This document shows, piece after piece, positions 36,437 to 46,388 of a stretch of DNA of 64,000 nucleotides. The DNA comes from CAYWBW01 sp964456745. GTDB taxonomy: Bacteria; Patescibacteriota; Gracilibacteria; GCA-2401425; JAJOLG01. Below the pieces are notes generated by a model. The model was given only the letters and a program-made list of their open reading frames with translations. It was not told the DNA's origin and did no database searches. The stretch lies in contig CAYWBW010000002.1 of the NCBI GenBank assembly GCA_964456745.1, positions 1 to 64,000 on the forward strand, given 5' to 3'. A program made the position numbers and the translations under genes. The stretch's first letter is position 1, and each line of letters starts with the position of its first letter.

Positions 36437-36512
36437 TATCTTTTTATCTATGTCATCTTATTTAAAAGGAAATAAAAGAAAAGTAAAATAAATATAACTA
36501 AATAACTAGTGC

Positions 36513-36540
36513 TTGACAAAATAGGTATAATATATAATAT
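36513..36540 (+). promoter_or_regulatory. Candidate promoter with perfect -35
   Basis: TTGACA at 36513-36518 with TATAAT at 36533-36538 (14 bp spacing) or TAATAT at 36535-36540 (16 bp), 27 to 29 bp before the next ATG. Confidence 0.4.
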
Positions 36541-36566
36541 GCAATACTAAATATTAATTCCTAAAT

Positions 36567-37283
36567 ATGGAGTCAGAAAATCTTAGAAATGTAAGTTCAA
36601 GTGAAGCCATAGAGAGAAAGGTGTTAGAAGATAATATTTCTGAAATAAAGGCAATTTTAAAACAACTTGAGAGAAAAAATCTTGAATGAATTTTATATAT
36701 TGCAGAAATATGAAAAATATCATCTCAATTTAGAAAAAAAGAAATATTGAAGCAATTTACACAACAAAAAAATAAAATAGATAGTGAAATGGAAAATCAT
36801 GGAAAATCCTTGAAAAAAGTACTATGAAAGCGAACTGAAAAATGATTAATTGCTAATGCTGTTATATCATTAGCAGCAATACCTTTATCCCTTATAATAT
36901 GAACAAACCTCATTGGCAATTATGATACAAATTCAAATCTTGCAATATATATTGTATTGTTAGCATTAGCATTATGAATAAATACATTGGCATCCATAGC
37001 AACCTTGATGTTAAACAATTTTAAAAAATCAGACAATTATCATTCAGAACAATCCTTATTACAATCATTAAATTTAAAACACAATAATAATAAAAAGTTG
37101 GTAATTAGTAATATACTGTGAACATTAGATGAATATCTAACTTGCGACATAATAGAAGAAAAGAAACATTGAAGTACTTCAACATCTCTATTAAGAGAGA
37201 TACTAGAATTATCAAATCTAATTAATGAGCTTAAATTAATAATTAGTGAGACACGAAATTTATTTGGTCTAACAGAAGATTAA
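36567..37283 (+). CDS. Two-helix membrane protein, 238 aa, unknown
   Basis: ATG to TAA in code 25. An N-terminal charged helical region (1-90), then two close membrane helices (LIANAVISLAAIPLSLIIG and IYIVLLALALGINTLASIAT, about 93-150), then a helical C-terminal domain of 90 residues. The layout resembles small membrane-anchored sensor or scaffold proteins. No family recognised. Preceded by a promoter and followed by a tRNA gene. Confidence 0.6.
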
Positions 37284-37385
37284 CATTAAATGCAATATTG
37301 ACTATAAACCCTAAATTTAGAAAAATAAAATTTGACCTAAAAATTAATCTAAATAGAATATCTTAGATTTTCAATAAAAACAACT

Positions 37386-37473
37386 GGAGAGATGGCTGAG
37401 TGGTTGAAAGCGACGGTCTTGAAAACCGTTGTATCGCAAGATACCCAGGGTTCGAATCCCTGTCTCTCCGCCA
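37386..37473 (+). tRNA. tRNA-Ser (anticodon UGA), CCA encoded
   Basis: 88 nt. GGAGAGA pairs with TCTCTCC, a long variable arm (GTATCGCAAGATAC) marks class II tRNASer, the anticodon loop CTTGAAA gives UGA (reads UCA), and GGTTCGAATCC is the T arm. The 3' CCA is encoded. A truncated ParB-like frame begins immediately after it on the other strand, so the tRNA may mark an integration or deletion junction. Confidence 0.95.
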
Positions 37474-37474
37474 T

Positions 37475-37704
37475 AGTTTTGAAGCTATACTAATTCTGAA
37501 GTGTCATCAGATTACTATATTGCTTCTTTTTTTTGCCGAATTTACAATAATTGGGTCTACAAGTCAGAACTTCTTGATACTTTCAGTAAGTTGCTTAATT
37601 GCCTTGTCATCCCATTTTCTAGGATTATAAATTGCAGACTTAAGTTTTGTAATTTCTACATTTGTGATTTTAAGGTTACTGCTTTGGGCTTTTGAATTTT
37701 TCAT
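37475..37704 (-). pseudogene. ParB-like nuclease domain fragment cut off at the tRNA gene
   Basis: From ATG at 37704 the frame reads like the start of ParB-domain proteins found beside phage or plasmid methyltransferases: LKITNVEITKLKSAIYNPRK, WDDKAIKQLTESIKKFGLVD and PIIVNS ... NIVIGGHFRI. The similarity stops at the 3' end of tRNASer, about 75 residues in; the frame then runs through the tRNA as nonsense. The GGH motif is intact. Best read as a remnant of an element that recombined at this tRNA. Confidence 0.65.
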
Positions 37705-37884
37705 TTGAAATTAGGTTATTTGATAAATTTATTATTTCTCTCCTGGGAGCGTTTGTACTAGACCCTAATACTCCGCCAAAGATGAGAATAATGGCTTATT
37801 CTAGCTTATTTGTTGGCATGGAATATTTATAAAATTCAAATTATTTATATCAATATACCATAAATAATTTACTATTTGCTGTAA

Positions 37885-37914
37885 TTAACATAATATATAT
37901 ACAAAGAGTATAAT
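37885..37914 (+). promoter_or_regulatory. Candidate sigma-70 promoter
   Basis: TTAACA, 18 bp, TATAAT, ending 17 bp before the ATG of the AlbA-type gene. Confidence 0.4.
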
Positions 37915-37930
37915 ATTTAATACAGTTCAT

Positions 37931-39379
37931 ATGAACAATTTAATAGCACAATTATTAGAAATCCCCGAAGAATCAAATTGAATTGAATTTAAAAGATTAA
38001 ATAATTCTTGACGCATAGTTTCTAAAATAATTGAAACAATAGTCGCAATGGCTAATTCAGAGGGAGGTTTCATAATTTTATGAATAGATGATCCTGAGAA
38101 AACAAAACTGAAAGGATTAAATAGAGTATTTTGAATTGAAGAAAGCCTTGAGTGCCATGATTCAATTTGAAAAGAAATTCAAAAAATTTCACCTCCATTA
38201 TCCAGCATATGGGAACCAGAAATCATTGCAATTAAAGAATTGTGAAAAAGAGTGGCAATAATAAAAATTCCAAAATCAGCTGACAGTTTTCACTCATTTA
38301 ATTGACATGTTTACGTTAGGCAAGAAAAAAGCAATAAAAGACTAACTCCTCAAGAAGTAGTAAAGCTTTCTTATGCTAAATGATTTGAAAAATCTGATAA
38401 AGAGCTTGTTGAGGTGGACTTCTCATTACTGCAAACTAAATACTATGAAGAATGGAGAAACAAGAGATCTATTAATGGGAAAAATATAATGGAAATTCTT
38501 GAAAAGGTATGACTAGCAAGAAAATTGAATTGATCATTATTGCCAACAAAAGCTGCAGTTATGCTATTTGCAGAATATCCAACAAATCTAATGGATACAA
38601 AATGTGCAATAAGGATTTATAAATACACTTGAACCTTAGAAACAATATGACAGACTCCAAATCTTATTTGAGTTCCTGAAACTATTGACTGACCTTTGGT
38701 TGAATTGATAAAAAAATCTCAAGAATATGTTCTTACCCTTTTAAGAAGTGGTATTACTATTCATTCCTGATTCAAAACAAAGTATCAGATTCCAGAGCGA
38801 GCTACTAAGGAAGCAATAACAAATGCTGTAATTCATCGAGATTATCATATAAAAAGAGATATTGCAGTTAAGATATTTGAAGATAGAATTGAAATCACAA
38901 GTCCGTGATTATTTCCATATAATATTACATCTGCAAACATTTGATACATAAGAGCTGATAGCTATAGAAATGACTTACTTGTAAAACATCTTAGAGAATT
39001 TCCTTTTCCTCCAAATTTAGATGAAAATGAGTGAATTAAAGCAATGAGATCTGAAATGAATAGCTGAAATCTATATCCTCCAATTTTTTGGACATATCCA
39101 CATTCAAATGATTCAGTAAAAGTAATACTGTTAAATGAAAAAAGAGCAACAGAGTGGGAAAAGATTAATAGTTATTTGAAAAAAAATAAATACATAACCA
39201 ATGAAGAAGCTAGGCTAATAACATGAATCACCCAAAGAGATAAGATGTCAAAAATACTTAAAAAATGGGTAAATAAATGATTATTAATTCAAATAAAACC
39301 ATGATCATGATATATGAAATGAATTAAATACAGAATACCTGATGTATCGGAAATAAATAATTTACTTGCTTTTCAGTAA
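37931..39379 (+). CDS. AlbA_2 (Schlafen) domain protein with RecG-like HATPase_c_4 domain
   Basis: 482 residues. N-terminal AlbA_2 domain (EIPEESNGIEFKRLNN, TIVAMANSEGGFIILGIDDP, VAIIKIPKSADSFHSFNGHV then VRQEKSNKRLTPQE). The C-terminal part has PERATKEAITNAVIHRDYH, the HATPase_c_4 signature, then FEDRIEITSPG, and a winged-helix-like tail. Such proteins are often called putative transcriptional regulators and are frequent in defence or mobile neighbourhoods; the biochemical role is unsettled. It lies right beside the tRNA/ParB junction. Confidence 0.8.
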
Positions 39380-39484
39380 TCAAGTAAAAATAAATTCCTT
39401 TATATAAGCCGTGTATAATACTTTTTACTTGCTTTTATGCACAAAATATATAAAATTGAGTCGAGATAATTTCAATATAAGTCT

Positions 39485-40846
39485 ATGACATTAGTACAAA
39501 TAAAAACTTCAATTCCACTCAAGGCTCAATGATGAGATAGATATGAATGGAAAGAGGCTGATACTATTTTTGAAACTATCTTGGATTCAAAGCACCTTAT
39601 CCAAATCAGAGCTTCTGCAGAAAATTGAGATCAAAACTGAACTTGAGATGATGATGACTTAAGAATAGAACTTGATTGATATAAGTTTTGAAAATATGAG
39701 GAACATGATAACAAAATATCATGGAAATGATTTTGAACTGGTTCATCATGGGATTGAGCAAGTTTAAAATGAAGATCTAAAGAAATATACTTTTTTGTGA
39801 AGCTTAAAAAGTGAAAACATACAATAAAATTCTTTGCTGATTGAACACCAAAATTAGAGAATATTAAGATTCAAAATATAGATAAAACAAATTCATTTAA
39901 TACAAGTCTCTCAACACCTTTCTTTGATTCTAAGGTAGATAAAAAATGATTGCCTATTGCAAGCTTTGTATTCTTTTGAGTTAAGCCTGATAGTTTTGAG
40001 GTATCATCTGTCTGTATGAGTGCTAAACAAAAGAAAGCTACTGATTGAGACAATTTAAAGGTAATTCGTAATTGAAACATCATTCAAAATGAAATTGCTC
40101 CCACATCTAAAAAATATAAGAATTTTTACTTTTCGTGAGATTTAAATAAATGAGAATCTGATTCATTAGTATTTAATTCAGAGGATTTTGAATTTATAGA
40201 AGATTCGATTGAACTTTGGTATGATGAAGACCCAACAATATCAGTTAATATTGATTTACATGATAATATTGATTTCTGGCTGAGCAAATTATCAAAATCC
40301 TGAATAGATACTTATTTTAAGACACTCCTTTGGGGAATGGAAAAGTATTTTGAAAGAAAAAAATGGAAATATTCAGAAAAATTTCTTGCACATTCTCAAT
40401 CAAACAACCCTCAGGTTAAAAAATATTGAAATAGTAATGAATTAACTCAATTAATTAAGAAAAATACTGAGTATCAAAAAATATTATCAATAATCAAAAA
40501 ACAAATAGGAATTGAATGACTGGAATGACAGATTCATTTATGAGACACTGATAAGAAATTAGATGTTAATTTTGAGAATAATCCAGATTTGACTTATTCT
40601 CTACATTGAATTAAGAAGATAGAATATAAAGCTCAAGAAATATCAAAATGAGTCTATGATATTGATTTTACATTATTTGATATTTATGATTTTGATATAA
40701 TGAAATATGAATTATTAGATAGACTTGATGAGATTCATGTGACATTTTGAAATAATACTGCCAATCAAGCTGAAATTAGATGACTTATTACGAATTTCGA
40801 AATTAGAATTAGTATTAAAGATAAAATTGACATAAATGAACAATAA
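39485..40846 (+). CDS. 453-residue protein, unrecognised
   Basis: Rich in Trp, Asp and TGA-Gly. The N-terminal 200 residues look like a beta-rich domain (GDRYEWKEADTIFE, GDQNGTGDDDDLRIELDGY, SWKGFGTGSSWDGASLKGRS); LPIASFVFFGVKPDSFEVSS lies in the middle; the C-terminal 150 residues are helical/acidic. The first domain could be a TerD-like or other calcium-type beta sandwich, since G-D-x-D runs are present, but I cannot confirm that. Its last codons overlap the start of a 40-residue membrane peptide ORF. Confidence 0.6.
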
Positions 40847-40958
40847 AAAAATATTTATTGTTGGCTTTATAATTTGAGTAATATTATTTGTATTACTTTG
40901 TATATCTTTTGACTATTCCTTTACACATTGACCATGATTCAAATGAGTAACTCTATAA
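40836..40958 (+). CDS. Small single-pass membrane peptide, 40 aa
   Basis: ATG lies inside the last codons of the upstream gene (ATGAACAATAA overlap). The product is one hydrophobic helix (IFIVGFIIGVILFVLLCI) with a short tail containing two or three TGA-Gly. Could be an expressed peptide or the truncated head of a lost membrane protein. Confidence 0.35.
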
Positions 40959-41062
40959 CATTTTTTCGTTATTTGAAAAAGATTTCAATACTTATTATTT
41001 GAATAGTGTCTTGAAATATATTTTGATTAGTAGTTTTATTTATGTACTTTTATTTCTTTTAG
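40934..41062 (+). CDS. Small membrane peptide ORF, 42 aa, doubtful
   Basis: A frame from ATG to TAG with a basic start (RYLKKIS) and one hydrophobic helix rich in TGA-Gly (ILIIGIVSGNIFGLVVLF). It overlaps the previous small ORF. Another frame over 40959-41170 is also hydrophobic, suggesting a frameshifted remnant of a two-helix protein. Confidence 0.25.
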
Positions 41063-41175
41063 GATACTATCCAATAAATAACTATTTTATTGGATTTTTT
41101 GTTTTATACAAGTCAAAAGAAGAAAATAAAAATTCCTGTCCCCATAAAAAAACTCTAAGGATATAATAAGGTTAA

Positions 41176-41382
41176 ACACCTACGTGTAAAGTATGTTTAT
41201 CTGAATATGCTCCATGAGCACAAAGAAAGAAGCCTAAAATAATATGTCCATATTGTAGCTATGCTATGAGTGCAGATAGTTATAGAAAGAATTTTACTAA
41301 TTATAAATGTAAAAATAAAACTTGTGACCATATTTATCTTCATTCCAAGTGATATAGATATCATCAAAAACATCATCGCTAA
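41176..41382 (+). pseudogene. Zinc-ribbon head of a transposase, truncated
   Basis: A 68-codon frame without a proper start: CKVCLSEYAPGAQRKKPK, ICPYCSYAMSADSYRKNF, YKCKNKTCDHIYLHSKG. The CxxC-x16-CPYC-x17-C-x4-C pattern with RK--KNY-CKN is the N-terminal zinc-ribbon of several insertion-sequence transposases. It ends at TAA without a catalytic domain, so it is a remnant. It overlaps the tail of the RHH frame on the other strand; one of the two overlaps is spurious there. Confidence 0.45.
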
Positions 41383-41526
41383 TATTAAATTCAACTATTT
41401 CTTCATTTTCTATAAATTTGTCAATAAACAATCTAATTATAGTACTTCCAATCACATATTTTTTGCTTTTGTTTGAAATTTAGCTTTTTTAACAGGATTT
41501 ATTCTTAAATTAATTGTTGAAGACAT
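41297..41526 (-). pseudogene. RHH antitoxin (RelB/DinJ-like), frameshifted
   Basis: From ATG at 41526: MSSTINLRINPVKKAKFQTK then AKNMGLEV, the ribbon-helix-helix head of RelB/DinJ-type antitoxins. The frame then hits TAA, while a -1/+2 shift near 41445 restores TIIRLFIDKFIENEE, the expected second helix. No toxin gene follows. A decayed toxin-antitoxin fragment. Confidence 0.5.
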
Positions 41527-41807
41527 ATTATTTAATTAAAGTGTAAAACATTGTATATACTAATGATTTTTATTAAGAAATAAAACTTTTAGACTGTTTT
41601 TCATCACAAGAAAGAAGATTTCATCTACACAAAGTTAAAATAATATTTTCAATAAAAGTTTAACCGTCGTCCCGTTGCTCTCGCTAATAATACTACCTGA
41701 TAGAACTTGATTATAGTTATTGTCTTCTTGTTTAAGATTGATATAACTAAAAAAATTGATAAAATAAAATCATATTATTAATACTAAACAAAATTAACAT
41801 AAATATT
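41527..41807. other. Intergenic, nothing recognised
   Basis: About 280 AT-rich bases. I see no coding frame, tRNA or strong hairpin. A slightly GC-richer patch (CCGTCGTCCCGTTGCTCTCG, 41665-41684) may be a degenerate palindromic repeat. Confidence 0.4.
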
Positions 41808-42419
41808 ATGCAATATTCAACTGATGTTGATTGAAATTTATACGATGAAAATAAACAATTTGTTGCTAAAAAATGACAATATACAATAAATCAAAATGGT
41901 GATATTAGCTTATTGCCAAATTTAAATTCTCAAGAAAACAGCAATGAACAAACAAATCAAAATATTGTTCAATCTGACAATGTGCAAACTAAAAGACCAA
42001 CAATATTTACAGTATTAGGTTGGCTGTCAATAATCTGAGGAATATTTTCTATAATTCAATCTGTACTGGCAATTACAGCATTCTGGGTAAGTTATAAATA
42101 TCTAACACCTGAATTAATAGAATCCATTTCATTATCATTTCAAATTTTCTTTCTTGGAATTCCAATAATACTATCAATACTATATTTTACTGAATGAATC
42201 TGATTTTTGAAATTAAAAAGTTGGCTACCTGGTTTACTTGTTGTTACACTAATATTAGCAATTATACTGCAAACAATAGTATATTTTGATAGCATATGAT
42301 ACTCTATTAATCCAGCCAAAGCTTTTGTAAAATATTTTATTACAGATGCAATTCCATTATATATTGGAGGAGCCATTATTTGGTATACATTTAAAAATAA
42401 AAACATATTTACAAAATAA
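41808..42419 (+). CDS. Four-helix membrane protein, 203 aa, unknown
   Basis: Soluble Asn/Gln-rich N-terminus (1-65), then four membrane helices (TVLGWLSIIGGIFSIIQSVL, FQIFFLGIPIILSILYF, LPGLLVVTLILAIILQTIVY and ITDAIPLYIGGAIIWY). The arrangement with a leading GW-SII-G segment recalls small DUF-type integral proteins but I cannot name one. It sits inside the decayed accessory zone yet is itself intact. Confidence 0.6.
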
Positions 42420-42479
42420 AGCCTGAATACTTTTTTATAAAGAAGATACAAATATAATAAATAATCTTTCTGACACCTC

Positions 42480-43211
42480 TTATTCTACCATTAAATTAGT
42501 ATCCAACAAACTTAAAGAAGCAGTCTTAACTACAACTTCATTATTAGTAACTGTAGTATTTTCAGGTAAGAGATATCATTTATCAAAATTAGAATGCATT
42601 ACTAAACATCAATCTCAAACTTTCATTCACAAAAATAAAGAAGATTTTTCAAAAACACATTTACTTCAAATTATGCAATCGTTAGATATTTCAATATCAT
42701 TAAATACACAATTTTCTGCAATTGAGACATTGTCTCCTGCTTTAGTTTTATGTAAAGCATTATTATTTCCAATAACACATGAACTACCTATTTCTGACAT
42801 TATTCAAATAGTGCAAGTACTGCCAACAACACAGTTTCATCAAACACTTGAGCCAATGTGTAAATAAGATCAAGCTCATATATTTGCATTTTCTCATATT
42901 TTACACTTAGCCGATACAACAGCTGCATCACCTATTTGAGCTCATTTTGCTATTTTTGCAGAAACTAAAATAACAGCATCATCTGCAATAAAACATCTTT
43001 CTTTAATACTTGATTCTTCAACAATGATCACATATTTTCAAATTTTTACATTATCTCAAATCTCAGCATCATTAAATATTCTGGTATTTTCTCAAATCTG
43101 TGTATTTTTTCAAATCCTTGCATTTTCTCAAATTTCAACACTTCATTTTATTACACAATTCTCAGCTAATCTTGTATAATTGTACGCGAGTAAGTATTGA
43201 TTTACAATCTT
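42480..43211 (-). pseudogene. Left-handed beta-helix (hexapeptide) acyltransferase-like protein, 5'-truncated
   Basis: About 240 codons of hexapeptide repeats: CVIKGSVEIGENARIGKNTQ, ARIFNDAEIGDNVKIGKY, GAQIGDAAVVSAKCKIGENA, GGNCVVGSTCTIG and so on. These form the LpxA/GlmU-type beta helix. No ATG, GTG or TTG start is in frame before an upstream TAA at 43212-43214; the leading NQYLLAYNYTRLAEN resembles the linker that follows a sugar nucleotidyltransferase domain, so the catalytic N-terminus seems lost. A 14-bp direct repeat sits at the break. Alternatively an ATT start at 43208 is used. Confidence 0.6.
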
Positions 43212-43255
43212 TTATAAGTAAAATTTATATATTAATCATAAATTGATTTACAATC
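43196..43255. repeat. 14-bp direct repeat at a likely recombination junction
   Basis: ATTGATTTACAATC occurs at 43196-43209 and 43242-43255, exactly where the hexapeptide gene loses its 5' end and the PIN cluster begins. Confidence 0.6.
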
Positions 43256-43362
43256 ATGACAACTATAAAAAAAATCAATTAAAAAGATATATAACCCTAT
43301 TACAGAACGATATTATACAGTACGCACAAAAAACTCTGCTGCTTGAAAAAAATGAACAATAA
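43243..43362 (+). CDS. Antitoxin-like remnant upstream of the PIN gene
   Basis: A 39-codon frame from TTG whose stop overlaps the PIN-gene start (ATGAACAATAA). The product NQLKRYITLLQNDIIQYAQK is a helical, basic peptide as expected for the C-terminus of a short antitoxin. Its head would have been lost at the direct repeat. Inferred only from position and overlap. Confidence 0.3.
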   Translation: MIYNHDNYKKNQLKRYITLLQNDIIQYAQKTLLLEKNEQ

Positions 43363-43768
43363 TAAGTATACGTCCAATCAAAAAAAGAAGTTAATCATTT
43401 ATGTTGATACCAACATATAGCTTGGTTATTATAATTGATGTTTATGTGAAAATCCTAGTTTTAAAAAATCTAAGGATTGTATTAAGTTTATAAATAATCT
43501 TAACCTTAATAATAATAGTACATCTGTATATTTTTCCCATTACAATTACATTGAACTCACTTCTAAATTAAGGGATGCAATTAAACAGCTACTCCAAATC
43601 AATCCCCCCCTTACTCCAAGGATTACACCTCATAACCCTCCACACAGATTTAAAAATAGCTTTAATAAAAAAATACTTCTTAAAACACTCTTTACTATAT
43701 TCGCTGCAGGAAGGTGTAAACTTACAATATGAAACTGATCAATAACTATGATCTTTAGAAAAAGTTAA
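43352..43768 (+). pseudogene. PIN-domain protein (VapC-like) interrupted by TAG
   Basis: After 22 codons the frame reads LIIYVDTNI, then an in-frame TAG at 43418-43420, then LGYYNGCLCENPSFKKSKDC and YFSHYNYIELTSKLRDAIKQ to TAA. D-T-N is the first metal-binding motif of PIN ribonucleases and the later E is in the position of the second. The last 40 residues are unlike a PIN domain, so the 3' end may also be damaged. Several TGA-Gly show it decayed in a code-25 genome. TAG readthrough is the only alternative. Confidence 0.6.
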
Positions 43769-43920
43769 TTGATAAAAATAAATTAATTTAATGAAAATTA
43801 TATTAATAATAAATAGGAATACTTTGTGTTTATTTTTCATAGACTTAAAACTTTTTGACTAATAGCCAAAAATAGTTAACTTTATCAAGTTAAACTTAGC
43901 ACTAAATAAATAATAATAAA

Positions 43921-45858
43921 ATGTCAGATCAAACAAATCAAAAACAAGACTTAAGACAAGTAAGACTAAATAAACTAAATTCTCTTAAAGAAGCTTGAAT
44001 TCAAGTATACCCTTCTAATTATCAAAGAACACATAATTGCATAGAAGCAAAACAGTTAAAAAAGTGAACTGACTGAATTTCTATTGCATGAAGAATCATG
44101 CTTTTTAGAACATTTTGAAGTCTTGCCTTTGCAATAATCCAAGATCAAGAATGAAAAATGCAAGTAGCATTTCAGAAAAAAACTCTTTGAGATGAAATAT
44201 TTAAACTTATTGATAAAAAGTTAGATATCTGAGATTTTATATGAGTTAAGTGAGAATATTTTACTACAAAACACTGAGAACCCTCTATTTTAGTCAAAGA
44301 ATTTACTTTTCTATGAAAATCTCTGCGTCCACTTCCTGAAAAATTTCACTGACTTGTTGACGAAGAAGTTCAGTACAGACAAAGATATTTGGATTTAATT
44401 ATGAATTCAGATACTATGCAAAGATTCAAGTTTAGATCAGATGTAATAAAAACAATAAGACAATATTATTGGGACAATGGTTTTTATGAAGTCGAGACTT
44501 CATCTCTTGAACACAGTGCAACTTGAGCAGCTGCAAAGCCTTATATTACTCACAATAACTGACTTGATATAGACATAGTACTTAGAATATCTATGGAATT
44601 TCCTCATAAAAAACTCATAGTATGAGGATTTGAAAAAATATTTGAAATCTGAAAAGCTTTTAGAAATGAATGAATTGATCCATCTCACTTACCAGAACAC
44701 ACACATTTTGAACACTATGTAGCTTATTGGTCATATAAAGAAAATATGCAGTATATGGAATGATTGATTAAATACATTGTAAAAAAATTAAATCTTCCTG
44801 AAAAAATAATGATAAAAGATAAAGACTGAAAAAAGCAAGAAGTAGATTTTTGAAAAAAATTTGAAATAATGAGTTATGTTGATTTGATAAAAAAAGACTG
44901 CTCAATTGATATACTAAAAAACGATACAGTTGAAAAACTGCAAAAAGCAATTGAGAAACAAAATATTAAAATTAAATGATCTGAAAATATGTGATACTGA
45001 ACTTTAGTAGACTATCTTTATAAAAAAGTATCTAGACCAAAGCTAATAGGTCCTGTTTTTTTAATAAATTATCCTGAAGAAATTCAACCCTTTGCTCGTC
45101 CAAGTGACAATAATCCAAAAGTTGTAGAGCAAGCACAATTAGTAATAAATTGATGGGAAATTGTAAAACTTTATTCAGAACTTGTTGACCCTATTGAACA
45201 AAAAAAGAGACTTACGAAATCTTCAAAGGCTTTGGAGGAGTGAGACGAGGAAGCGTATGCATCGGATGATGAATACATTGAAGCAATGGAATACTGAATG
45301 CCGCCTATTTCTTGAATGTGACTTTGACTAGATAGACTTATCACACTTCTTTCAGGTCAAGATAATGTTAGAGATTGTGTTATAAATCCTTTAATGAAAC
45401 CAAAGAAAAAAGCAGTATCTGCAAAAGAAGCAGAAGAAAAATATAGGTCTAAAAAAATTGTGGTTATAGCTGATAAAAATGCAGATGCTTGAGTTGTAGC
45501 AAATGCAATATGACAATTGTGAATTGAAATATGAGCCTTTACAGAAGATGAGCTTTTTGAAAACAAACATCTTTATGATAAAGAGTGAAGATTACACTTT
45601 GTTGATGCCCTATATCCAATGGCAAATCTATGAGGAACTCAAAAACAAATGTCTGATTTTATACTCACTTGTCATGAAAATTGAATTCAACCTTTTGATT
45701 TTTCTGACATCATGAGAAAAGCACATTCAGACAAACAAATGATTGAATGATATAAGAAATTAAATACAGCAGATATTTGATATATTGCTGTTTGAGCGCT
45801 TCTTCCAATTAAACTTGCTAATGAAATAAGTAAGTGACTGGATCTCTATGGGGCTTAA
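43921..45858 (+). CDS. lysS: Lysyl-tRNA synthetase (class II) fused to a DUF2000-like domain
   Basis: 645 residues, longer than the usual 490-510. N-terminal OB fold (GIQVYPSNYQRTHNC, IAGRIMLFRTFGSLAF), motif 1-2 region (VDEEVQYRQRYLDLI, EVETSSLEHSATGAAAKPY, KIFEIGKAFRNEGID) and motif 3 (MPPISGMGLGLDRLITLLSG). HTHFE replaces the usual NPEFT-type motif-2 context. From about residue 510 a second domain starts (KIVVIADKNADAGVVANAIG, LYPMANLGGTQKQMSDF, YIAVGALLPIKLANEI), resembling DUF2000, a peptidyl-tRNA-hydrolase-2-like fold. No Shine-Dalgarno before the ATG. Confidence 0.93.
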
Positions 45859-46215
45859 GTTTAAACTCAAACTAACATAATAATAACAAATATTTTAACT
45901 TATATTTCTAATCTTAGAAAAAATTTCAACAAAAAAAACGATCAAATTAATGATCGCCTAGATAAGTAAAATATTTCGTAATTAAAAAATTTAATTCAAA
46001 ACATTTATATAATATTATTAATATAAATTAGTGCAAAAACTGCCTAAAATATTATTTTATTTCCAAGATTCCAAACACTTAAATAAAGATTTGAAATCAA
46101 TACTGTTAGCATTATAAACTTCAATAATAAATTTATAATGATATGATTTAAATTAAGATTTTCTCTACATTTAATAAAATAAAACTTATATTTTTCATTT
46201 TACTTAATTAAAAAA
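45859..46215. other. Intergenic region between native DNA and the chemotaxis island
   Basis: About 350 AT-rich bases after lysS. A weak hairpin (CGATC ... GATCG, 45939-45957) is present without a T-run. No ORF of note. GC rises abruptly at about 46215 where the island terminator begins. Confidence 0.5.
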
Positions 46216-46246
46216 TTCCGAAGAAAGGATCCATCTCTCTTCGGAA
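46216..46246 (-). terminator. Rho-independent terminator of the chemotaxis operon
   Basis: 9-bp stem TTCCGAAGA / TCTTCGGAA with a 13-base loop, followed on the minus strand by six T. It is the clearest terminator in the window and lies at the outer edge of the foreign island. Confidence 0.8.
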
Positions 46247-46388
46247 ATATGTTTAACAAAAACGGAACATGGTCATTCCCCAGAAAAGAGGGTTATTTTT
46301 TCACTAAAAACACCCTAAAACTACAAACTGCATATATCAGATAAATTAACTGACTCCTTACCATTAAGTGAAATAAATGTGACTTTTT

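Noticed and set aside
37363..37474. Extension of the ParB-like frame through the tRNA gene to TAA at 37363
   Set aside because: The translated sequence is just the complement of tRNASer; the real similarity ends at 37475.
39361..39388. Hairpin TTTACTTG / CAAGTAAA over the stop of the AlbA-type gene
   Set aside because: AT-rich, no T-run; too weak to call a terminator.
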